NCBI GenBank assembly: GCA_003512805.1
Contig: DOOK01000262.1
Span: 1-5,010 of the forward strand
Reading direction: 5' to 3'
Source of the DNA: Erwinia sp.
GTDB taxonomy: Bacteria; Pseudomonadota; Gammaproteobacteria; Enterobacterales; Enterobacteriaceae
DNA: 5,010 nucleotides
How positions within the stretch are numbered: the first letter of the stretch is position 1; every line of letters starts with the position of its first letter. The notes beneath the pieces were generated by a model. It was given only the letters and a program-made list of their open reading frames with translations. It was not told the origin of the DNA and did no database searches. Positions 1-5,010 of the stretch are shown piece by piece. The position numbers and the translations under genes are program-made.

Positions 1-1346
1 TGCGCAAGACCGATAACTACGGTCTGGAAATCCGTTTCCGTGACGCGCAGGCGCGCGACGACGCCGTCAGTTATCTGACCGGCCGTCATCGCGATCTGGT
101 GATCAACACCAGCGGCAGTAATCTGCTGCGTGCGGTCATGTCAGACGACCGCCTGCGAGAAGCCCGGGAGTATGCGGTACAGCAGAACATCACTATCCTG
201 CGTAACCGTGTGAACCAGCTGGGTGTGGCCGAGCCGCTGGTACAGCGTCAGGGCACCGACCGAATCGTGGTTGAGCTGCCGGGTATTCAGGACACCGCGC
301 GCGCAAAAGAGATTCTGGGGGCAACTGCCACGCTGGAATTCCGTCTGGTTAACACTTACGTTGATCCTACCGCTGCCGCTAACGGCCGCGTACCGGGCGA
401 TTCAGAAGTGAAAAATACCCGCGACGGCCAGCCGGTTACGCTGTACAAGCGCGTTATCCTGACCGGTGACCATATAACTGACTCTACGTCGAGCATGGAT
501 GAGTACAACCAGGCACAGGTAAATATCTCGCTGGACAGCGCGGGCGGCAATATCATGTCCAACTTCACTAAGGATAATATCAATAAGCCGATGGCGACGC
601 TGTTTGTTGAGTACAAAGACAGCGGTAAGAAAGACGCCAACGGTCGCGCTATCCTGGCGAAGCAGGAAGAAGTGATTAACGTTGCCAATATCCAGTCCCG
701 ACTGGGTAACAGCTTCCGCATCACCGGTATTAGCAATCCGAACGAAGCACGTCAGCTGTCGCTGCTGCTCCGTGCAGGCGCGCTGATTGCGCCAATCCAG
801 ATTGTGGAAGAACGCACCATTGGTCCAACCATGGGCGCGCAAAACATTACTCAGGGTCTGCAAGCCTGTCTGTGGGGCCTGATCGCCTCTATCGTGTTTA
901 TGGTGGTTTACTACCGTAAGTTCGGGGTGATTGCGACCACCGCGCTGGTGGCCAACCTGGTGCTGATTGTGGTGATTATGTCCCTGCTGCCTGGCGCCAC
1001 GCTGACCATGCCGGGTATTGCCGGTATCGTGCTGACGCTGGCGGTAGCCGTTGATGCTAACGTGCTGATTAACGAGCGTATCAAGGAAGAGCTGAAGAAC
1101 GGACGTTCCGTTCAGCAGGCTATCCATGAAGGCTACAGCGGCGCGTTTTCCAGTATCATCGACGCCAACGTCACCACGCTTATCACGGCTATTATCCTTT
1201 ATGCTGTCGGTACGGGATCCATTAAGGGCTTTGCTATCACCACGGCAATCGGTGTAGTGACCTCTATGTTTACCGCTATTGTCGGTACCCGCGCCATCGT
1301 CAACCTGCTGTACGGCGGTAAACGCATCAACAAGCTGTCTATTTGA
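1..1346 (+). CDS. secD: SecD, protein translocase accessory subunit (5' end missing)
   Basis: SecD forms the SecDF complex in the inner membrane, which uses the proton gradient to help pull exported proteins through SecYEG on the periplasmic side. The reading frame is open from base 3 and gives 447 residues ending in KLSI, so about 170 residues of a roughly 615-residue protein (first membrane segment and start of the periplasmic domain) lie outside the window. What remains is most of the periplasmic P1 region, including [12 protein letters not shown] and [20 protein letters not shown], then five hydrophobic segments at roughly 855-915, 927-985, 1008-1065, 1150-1215 and 1227-1310. The fourth transmembrane segment of the full protein carries [11 protein letters not shown]; its Asp (codon 1053-1055) matches the conserved proton-pathway aspartate (D519 in E. 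coli). The stop codon lies 10 nt before secF, so the two are co-transcribed. Identification is by close resemblance to recalled E. coli SecD; the frame looks intact. Confidence 0.98.
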   Translation, partial: RKTDNYGLEIRFRDAQARDDAVSYLTGRHRDLVINTSGSNLLRAVMSDDRLREAREYAVQQNITILRNRVNQLGVAEPLVQRQGTDRIVVELPGIQDTARAKEILGATATLEFRLVNTYVDPTAAANGRVPGDSEVKNTRDGQPVTLYKRVILTGDHITDSTSSMDEYNQAQVNISLDSAGGNIMSNFTKDNINKPMATLFVEYKDSGKKDANGRAILAKQEEVINVANIQSRLGNSFRITGISNPNEARQLSLLLRAGALIAPIQIVEERTIGPTMGAQNITQGLQACLWGLIASIVFMVVYYRKFGVIATTALVANLVLIVVIMSLLPGATLTMPGIAGIVLTLAVAVDANVLINERIKEELKNGRSVQQAIHEGYSGAFSSIIDANVTTLITAIILYAVGTGSIKGFAITTAIGVVTSMFTAIVGTRAIVNLLYGGKRINKLSI

Positions 1347-1350
1347 GGAG
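1345..1350 (+). promoter_or_regulatory. secF ribosome binding site fixing a GTG start
   Basis: GAGGAG overlaps the secD TGA stop and lies 6 nt before GTG at 1357. This supports the GTG as the secF start over the in-frame ATG at 1279, which would overlap secD by 68 bases. The residues after the GTG ([10 protein letters not shown]) match the known SecF N-terminus. Overlap of the site with the secD stop fits translational coupling of the two subunits, which is an inference. Confidence 0.85.
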
Positions 1351-1356
1351 TGCGTT

Positions 1357-2325
1357 GTGGCACAGGACTATAGCGTTGAACAACTGAACTACGGCCGTAA
1401 AGTCCACGACTTTATGCGCTGGGACAAGCTGGCCTTTACTCTTTCCGGCCTGCTGCTGATCGCCTCTTTTGCGATCATGGGTTTGAAAGGATTTAACTGG
1501 GGACTGGATTTCACCGGCGGTACGGTGATTGAAATTACCCTGGAGAAACCGGCCGAGCTGGATAATCTGCGCGGTGCGCTGGAGAAAGCGGGCTTTACCG
1601 ATCCGCAGGTGCAGAATTTCGGCAGTAGCCGTGATGTGCTGGTGCGGATGTCGCCACACGAAGGCAATGCGGGCCAGGAACTGGGCAGCAAGGTTGTCAG
1701 CATCATTAACCAGGCAACGGCGCAGAACGGCACCGTGAAGCGCATTGAGTTTGTTGGCCCAAGCGTGGGCAGCGATCTGGCGCAGACCGGCGGCATGGCG
1801 CTGCTGGTAGCGCTGATCGCCATCCTGGTGTACGTCGGTTTCCGCTTTGAGTGGCGACTGGCGTTAGGCGCCGTGCTGGCGCTGGCGCACGACGTGATCA
1901 TTACCATGGGCATTCTCTCTCTGTTCCATATTGAGATTGATTTGACCATTGTTGCGTCGCTGATGTCGGTTATTGGCTACTCGCTGAACGACAGCATTGT
2001 GGTGTCGGACCGTATTCGTGAGAACTTCCGCAAGATCCGTCGCGGTACGCCTTACGAAATTTTCAACGTCTCGCTGACGCAGACGCTGAGCCGAACCATC
2101 ATGACTTCCGCCACCACGCTGGTGGTGGTACTGATGCTGTTTATCTTCGGCGGTGCGCTGCTGGAAGGCTTCTCGCTGACCATGCTGATCGGGGTTTCCA
2201 TCGGCACAATTTCATCTATCTATGTGGCTTCGGCGCTGGCGCTGAAACTGGGGATGAAACGTGAGCATCTGATCCAGCAGAAAGTGGAGAAAGAGGGCGC
2301 CGATCAACCTTCGATTATGCCTTAA
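1357..2325 (+). CDS. secF: SecF, protein translocase accessory subunit
   Basis: SecF is the partner of SecD in the inner-membrane SecDF complex that couples proton flow to late steps of Sec-dependent export. Read from GTG 1357 it has 322 residues, one fewer than recalled for E. coli (323). An N-terminal cytoplasmic stretch is followed by TM1 (about 25-42), a short periplasmic domain beginning with the family motif GLDFTGGT (49-56), and five further membrane segments between about 142 and 298. [18 protein letters not shown] (208-225) is the TM4 signature; Asp212 and Arg246 correspond to the conserved charged residues D213 and R247 of E. coli SecF. The C-terminus EKEGADQPS is typical of enterobacterial SecF. 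It follows secD after 10 nt and is the last gene before a strong terminator, so it closes this operon. No defect is visible. Confidence 0.98.
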   Translation: MAQDYSVEQLNYGRKVHDFMRWDKLAFTLSGLLLIASFAIMGLKGFNWGLDFTGGTVIEITLEKPAELDNLRGALEKAGFTDPQVQNFGSSRDVLVRMSPHEGNAGQELGSKVVSIINQATAQNGTVKRIEFVGPSVGSDLAQTGGMALLVALIAILVYVGFRFEWRLALGAVLALAHDVIITMGILSLFHIEIDLTIVASLMSVIGYSLNDSIVVSDRIRENFRKIRRGTPYEIFNVSLTQTLSRTIMTSATTLVVVLMLFIFGGALLEGFSLTMLIGVSIGTISSIYVASALALKLGMKREHLIQQKVEKEGADQPSIMP

Positions 2326-2339
2326 GCTTTTCGCTGTAT

Positions 2340-2372
2340 AAAAAAAAGCGCCGCATTTGCGGCGCTTTTTTT
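2340..2372. terminator. Bidirectional intrinsic terminator between secF and yajI
   Basis: An 8-bp GC-rich stem (AGCGCCGC at 2347-2354, GCGGCGCT at 2359-2366) closes an ATTT loop. It is preceded by a run of A and followed by a run of T, so the pairing can extend through the A/T tracts and each strand ends in a U-tract. It sits 14 nt after the secF stop. On the minus strand it begins inside the yajI stop codon (TTA on plus at 2371-2373). It therefore fits the end of both converging transcripts. Termination efficiency is not known from sequence. Confidence 0.93.
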
Positions 2373-2919
2373 ATGGCTTCGTCTGGCCCATCAAATCGTG
2401 CACGCGCACGTAGCCCAGCTGCTCCGGTGGCAGGTTGCTCAAGCGCAGCGGTACCGTGACTTCGCTACGAGGCAGCAGTGAGGCCGCCACGCTGAAGGTC
2501 TGGCTCTGGCTGTTCACCTGAAGCGGTTTACCGCTAGTCGGATCCAACTCGCCCCATTCTACCGTCGCGGTAAAGGCAGGCAGCGTATTGTCTCCGGCAG
2601 AACGGATATGCAGCATTGCCCGCGTGCCGTTGGCTTCACTTTCAATATGGCTCAGCGACAGCCTGACCTCACCCAACTGGCTTTGCAGCGGCACGGCCGT
2701 GTTAGTGGCCGGCAGCAGCCAGGCCCCCTGGGTAGAGCTGCTGTTGAGCATATTCTGCCGCGTAAGTGCCGTTGCCTGCTCGGTAAGCTGTTGCATCTCA
2801 TTGTTGAGCTTGCCAACCTCATTATGCAGCTTAGCGATTTGTGGCTGCTGCGGGGAGGCGCAGCTTGCCAGCAGAGCCAGCAGGGGCAGCAGCGTAGCCT
2901 TTTTCAGATATCCGGCCAT
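2371..2919 (-). CDS. yajI: YajI-like outer-membrane lipoprotein, DUF3251
   Basis: A predicted lipoprotein of 182 residues and unknown molecular role. Two Lys residues precede a hydrophobic stretch (about 8-18) that ends in the lipobox LASC with Cys20. Ala at +2 carries no inner-membrane retention signal, so outer-membrane placement by Lol sorting is expected. Residues 28-52 form a clean heptad series (I28, L31, V35, L38, M42, L45, A49, L52), a probable coiled-coil stalk. The rest (about 60-182), with AWLLPA, LPAFTATVEWG and EQLGYVRVHDL, resembles the DUF3251 region of E. coli YajI (about 179 residues as recalled). The gene lies 6 nt downstream of the kbp stop; its weak site AGTAGG overlaps that TAG stop, so translation may depend on ribosomes arriving from kbp. 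It ends at the shared terminator. In E. coli yajI also lies just upstream of nrdR, which supports the name. Function is not inferred further. Confidence 0.88.
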   Translation of the reverse strand: MAGYLKKATLLPLLALLASCASPQQPQIAKLHNEVGKLNNEMQQLTEQATALTRQNMLNSSSTQGAWLLPATNTAVPLQSQLGEVRLSLSHIESEANGTRAMLHIRSAGDNTLPAFTATVEWGELDPTSGKPLQVNSQSQTFSVAASLLPRSEVTVPLRLSNLPPEQLGYVRVHDLMGQTKP

Positions 2920-2925
2920 AGATGC

Positions 2926-3366
2926 CTACTGAGGGATACGTAAAGTCTGACCCGGGTAGATCTTATTCGGGTCGGAGAGCATAGGTTTATTAGCCTCGAA
3001 GATTTGATTGTACTTGTTCGGATCGCCGTACACTTCTTTCGAGATGGCGCTAAGCGTGTCGCCTTTTTTCACCGTATAGAATTTCGCTTCGGTTGCGGCT
3101 TCCGCTACTTTCACATTGTCTTCAACGTGAGTAATCCCCGCGACGTTACCGGCCGCTACCAGGATTTTCTCTTTCAGTTCCTGAGAAATACTGTCACCGC
3201 TAATGCTGGCCTTATCGCCATCCACCTTAACGTCAACCTTCTCGCTGCCAGGCAGGCCCAGCTTGTGGATATACTCTTTCAGCTTCGCGCTTTGGTCTTC
3301 GCCAGCATCGCTTACCGAATCCCAAAGTTTCTCGCCCGCTTCTTTTACAAAGTTAAATAAACCCAT
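2926..3366 (-). CDS. kbp: Kbp/YgaU, K+-binding protein with BON and LysM domains
   Basis: E. coli Kbp (YgaU) is a small soluble protein reported to bind potassium with high affinity and to support growth under high external K+. This protein has 146 residues (E. coli 149 as recalled) and the diagnostic opening [20 protein letters not shown] domain covers about 25-88 ([16 protein letters not shown], then [22 protein letters not shown]). A C-terminal LysM domain covers about 96-145 ([43 protein letters not shown]). No signal peptide is visible, so a cytoplasmic location fits despite the LysM domain. A strong site GGAGG (3371-3375 on plus) sits 4 nt before the ATG. It is the first gene of a minus-strand pair with yajI and is divergent from nrdR. 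In E. coli the gene lies in another part of the chromosome, so the placement is unusual by that standard. Naming rests on domain order, length and the N-terminus; direct orthology is likely. Confidence 0.93.
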   Translation of the reverse strand: MGLFNFVKEAGEKLWDSVSDAGEDQSAKLKEYIHKLGLPGSEKVDVKVDGDKASISGDSISQELKEKILVAAGNVAGITHVEDNVKVAEAATEAKFYTVKKGDTLSAISKEVYGDPNKYNQIFEANKPMLSDPNKIYPGQTLRIPQ

Positions 3367-3419
3367 ATATCCTCCGGTTAATCCCTGTTTTATAAAAAGT
3401 TACGCCAGAGCGTTCTGTC

Positions 3420-3448
3420 ATTATAGCGGAAGAACGGGCAGATACCTG
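3420..3448 (-). promoter_or_regulatory. Candidate kbp-yajI promoter
   Basis: On the minus strand a perfect -10 hexamer TATAAT lies at 3425-3420, preceded by C (GCTATAATGA). A 17-bp spacer puts the -35 position at 3448-3443, where the sequence is CAGGTA, a poor match to TTGACA. The expected start is near 3413, giving a leader of about 47 nt before the kbp ATG. A C just upstream of the -10 together with a weak -35 suits RpoS-type promoters or activator-dependent ones; this is inference. Confidence 0.55.
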
Positions 3449-3461
3449 GTCAGGCACCAGG
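3445..3461. repeat. Short inverted repeat over the kbp -35 region
   Basis: CCTGGT (3445-3450) and ACCAGG (3456-3461) are perfect inverted half-sites separated by CAGGC. The repeat covers the weak -35 position of the candidate kbp promoter, so it could be a protein-binding site. A 6-bp dyad can also arise by chance, and I do not recognise it as the site of a known regulator. Confidence 0.35.
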
Positions 3462-3509
3462 CAAAGCGATCCGGCAGGGGAAAGAAAGGCAAAAGGGCGG
3501 CCTGATATT

Positions 3510-3536
3510 TTGTTGCTCGCCACTTCGCGCTACACT
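3510..3536 (+). promoter_or_regulatory. Weak candidate nrdR-ribD promoter
   Basis: TTGTTG (3510-3515) and TACACT (3531-3536) resemble -35 and -10 hexamers but are separated by only 15 bp, shorter than the optimum of 17. The -10-like element is the better half (GCTACACT). A start near 3543 would leave a leader of about 25 nt before nrdR. The remainder of the divergent region, about 3462-3509, is purine-rich on the plus strand and holds nothing else I recognise. A promoter must exist in this region because the upstream genes run the other way, but this exact placement is tentative. Confidence 0.35.
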
Positions 3537-3567
3537 GTGCTCACTTTTCCAGGATCCAGGAATTATC

Positions 3568-4017
3568 ATGCATTGCCCGTTCTGTTCTGCTGTGGATACC
3601 AAAGTCATCGATTCCCGCCTGGTGGGGGAGGGAACCTCGGTGCGCCGTCGCCGTCAGTGCCTGGTGTGCCATGAACGCTTTACCACCTTTGAAGTGGCCG
3701 AGCTGGTGATGCCGCGGGTGGTGAAAAGCAATGATATTCGTGAACCCTTCAATGAAGACAAGCTTTGCAGCGGGATCATGAAGGCGCTGGAGAAGCGGCC
3801 AGTCAGCTCGGATGATGTTGAAAATGCCGTCAGCCATATCAAAAGCAAGCTGCGATCCACGGGCGAGCGCGAAGTGCCCAGCAAAATGATCGGTAACCTG
3901 GTGATGGATGAGCTGAAAAAACTGGATAAGGTGGCCTATATTCGCTTTGCCTCGGTCTACCGCAGCTTTGAAGATATCCGCGAATTCGGCGAAGAAATCG
4001 CCCGCTTACAGGATTAA
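3568..4017 (+). CDS. nrdR: NrdR, ATP/dATP-sensing repressor of ribonucleotide reductase genes
   Basis: NrdR is a cytoplasmic zinc-finger repressor that binds NrdR boxes upstream of the nrd operons and senses adenine nucleotides through an ATP-cone domain, tuning deoxyribonucleotide supply. The protein has 149 residues, the standard length. The N-terminus MHCPFC with CLVC at 31-34 supplies the four zinc cysteines C3, C6, C31 and C34. VRRRRQ (25-30) is the conserved basic stretch, and FTTFE (38-42) leads into the ATP-cone at about 49-139 ([16 protein letters not shown] to [13 protein letters not shown]). The ATG at 3568 is set by the conserved MHCPFC start and by AGGA at 3558-3561. It stops 3 nt before ribD and so heads the rib operon, as in E. 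coli. No self-binding NrdR box was identified upstream. Confidence 0.98.
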   Translation: MHCPFCSAVDTKVIDSRLVGEGTSVRRRRQCLVCHERFTTFEVAELVMPRVVKSNDIREPFNEDKLCSGIMKALEKRPVSSDDVENAVSHIKSKLRSTGEREVPSKMIGNLVMDELKKLDKVAYIRFASVYRSFEDIREFGEEIARLQD

Positions 4018-4020
4018 GGC

Positions 4021-5010
4021 ATGGATGAAATCTATATGGCTCGCGCACTTGAACTGGCCAGGCGCGGGCGCTTTACTACCACACCTAATCCGAACGTAGG
4101 TTGCGTTATCGTACGGGACGGAGAAATTGTCGGCGAAGGCTACCATTTTCGGGCTGGCGAACCCCATGCAGAAGTCCATGCATTGCGGATGGCGGGCGAT
4201 AAAGCGCGCGGCGCTACGGCTTACGTAACGCTGGAGCCCTGTAGCCATCATGGACGCACGCCACCCTGCTGCGAGGCGCTGATCGCCGCTGGGGTCGCTC
4301 GTGTTGTTGCCGCCATGCAGGATCCCAACCCCGAAGTGGCGGGACGGGGGCTTTATCGTTTGCAGCAGGCCGGCATTGCCGTCAGCCACGGGTTGATGAT
4401 GCAGGAAGCGGAAGCGCTGAATCGTGGCTTTCTTAAGCGGATGCGCACCGGCTTCCCGTGGGTGCAGCTGAAGTTGGGCGCCTCGCTGGACGGCCGTACG
4501 GCGATGGCAAGCGGCGAAAGCCAGTGGATTACCTCGCCGGAAGCACGGCGCGACGTGCAGCGCCTGCGGGCGCAAAGCTCGGCCATTCTGACTACCAGCG
4601 CAACGGTGCTGGCTGACGATCCGTCCCTGACCGTGCGCTGGGACGAGTTAAATCAGGATGTACAGGCAGTCTGTACGCAGCAGGATTTGCGCCAGCCGGT
4701 CAGAGTGGTTATTGACAGCCACAACCGCGTTACGCCGCAGCACCGATTGATTGCTCAACCCGGTGAAACCTGGCTGGCGCGTCAGCAGGCCGACGAACTT
4801 AGCTGGCCCCGGAACGTTGAACAATTTTGTGTGCCGCGTCTTAATGAGCAAACCGATTTGGTTTCTTTGCTGATGCTGCTGGGACGCCGCCAGATCAACA
4901 GCGTCTGGGTAGAGGCCGGCGCGCAGCTGGCTGGTGCCCTGCTGAGCGCGGGCGTCGTCGATGAGCTAATTGTTTACCTTGCGCCTAAATTATTGGGCGA
5001 TGCAGCACGC
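4021..5010 (+). CDS. ribD: RibD, bifunctional riboflavin deaminase/reductase (3' end missing)
   Basis: RibD performs two consecutive cytoplasmic steps of riboflavin synthesis: deamination of the pyrimidine ring of the GTP cyclohydrolase II product, then NADPH-dependent reduction of its ribose. The window holds 330 codons, open to the last base; the E. coli protein has about 367 residues, so the C-terminal tail is cut off. The deaminase domain (about 1-143) has the zinc site: HAE at 49-51 with catalytic Glu51, and EPCSHHGRTPPC at 72-83 with Cys74 and Cys83. The reductase domain follows from about 145, with QLKLGASLDGRTAMASGESQ (149-168), TVLADDPSLTVR (195-206) and, later, VWVEAGAQLAGALL and DELIVYLAPKLLG. 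ATG 4021 is preferred over the in-frame ATG at 4036 because AGGA (4010-4013) lies 7 nt upstream and the N-terminus then matches E. coli to within one residue. The 3-nt gap to nrdR implies co-transcription and probably coupled translation. Confidence 0.97.
   Translation, partial: MDEIYMARALELARRGRFTTTPNPNVGCVIVRDGEIVGEGYHFRAGEPHAEVHALRMAGDKARGATAYVTLEPCSHHGRTPPCCEALIAAGVARVVAAMQDPNPEVAGRGLYRLQQAGIAVSHGLMMQEAEALNRGFLKRMRTGFPWVQLKLGASLDGRTAMASGESQWITSPEARRDVQRLRAQSSAILTTSATVLADDPSLTVRWDELNQDVQAVCTQQDLRQPVRVVIDSHNRVTPQHRLIAQPGETWLARQQADELSWPRNVEQFCVPRLNEQTDLVSLLMLLGRRQINSVWVEAGAQLAGALLSAGVVDELIVYLAPKLLGDAAR

Noticed and set aside
402..1127. A 241-residue open frame on the minus strand inside secD
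   Set aside because: It is fully antisense to a strongly conserved secD segment. Its His/Gln/Arg-rich composition is that of a shadow frame in moderately GC-rich DNA, and I see no family motifs or credible ribosome binding site.
1279..1356. An upstream ATG start for secF, extending it by 26 residues into secD
   Set aside because: The GTG at 1357 has a strong GAGGAG site at good spacing and gives the family N-terminus and length.
1389..1949. A 186-residue open frame on the minus strand inside secF
   Set aside because: It is antisense to secF, low in recognisable motifs and rich in Ser/Pro/Arg, as expected from a reversed membrane-protein gene.
2588..2943. Two plus-strand open frames overlapping yajI
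   Set aside because: They lie opposite the yajI coding sequence, whose lipobox, heptad pattern and C-terminal domain make the minus strand the coding one.
3388..3397. TTTTATAAAA palindrome in the kbp leader as an alternative -10 element
   Set aside because: A TATAAA reading is possible, but its -35 position (CAGAAC) is poor and the TATAAT at 3425-3420 is better. The palindrome is short and A/T only.
3367..3567. Possible NrdR box for autoregulation or FMN riboswitch ahead of nrdR-ribD
   Set aside because: The only ACAC/GTG-like stretch (3532-3539) does not fit the spaced palindrome of an NrdR box, and the short region has no conserved FMN-element pattern that I can recognise.
4006..4575. A 189-residue open frame on the minus strand inside ribD
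   Set aside because: It is antisense to the conserved deaminase motifs of ribD and has no recognisable domain or context of its own.

Overview
The window is a stretch of ordinary chromosomal core genome from a gammaproteobacterium of the order Enterobacterales. SecD, SecF, NrdR and RibD all read as close relatives of the E. coli proteins as I remember them. The gene order secD-secF ... yajI ... nrdR-ribD is the E. coli secDF-to-rib neighbourhood in shortened form. The tsx and yajD genes found between secF and yajI in E. coli are absent. A kbp/ygaU-type gene (BON plus LysM domains), which in E. coli lies elsewhere, sits directly upstream of yajI. Moderate-to-high GC and this gene order would suit Erwinia/Pantoea-like bacteria, but the genus is a guess.

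Layout: (1) 1-1346, the 3' three-quarters of secD, followed after 10 nt by secF (GTG start, 1357-2325); together they encode the accessory proton-driven subunits of the Sec translocon. (2) 2340-2372, a near-perfect A-stem-U hairpin that can terminate transcription in both directions between convergent units and overlaps the stop codon of the minus-strand gene. (3) 2371-3366, a two-gene minus-strand operon: the K+-binding BON/LysM protein Kbp and then, 6 nt downstream, the lipoprotein YajI (DUF3251). (4) 3367-3567, a 201-bp divergent intergenic region with a consensus TATAAT -10 for kbp, a small inverted repeat over its poor -35 region, and a weaker candidate promoter for nrdR. (5) 3568-5010, nrdR followed after 3 nt by ribD, which runs off the right edge.

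The genes form three independent units: protein export (secDF), an envelope/stress pair (kbp-yajI), and the nrdR-rib operon, which pairs the ATP/dATP-sensing repressor of ribonucleotide reductase genes with riboflavin synthesis. No RNA gene, mobile element, CRISPR array or defence system is visible, and no coding region appears broken. I found no convincing new system. The most notable points are the kbp-yajI pairing and the Lpp-like heptad stalk of YajI.
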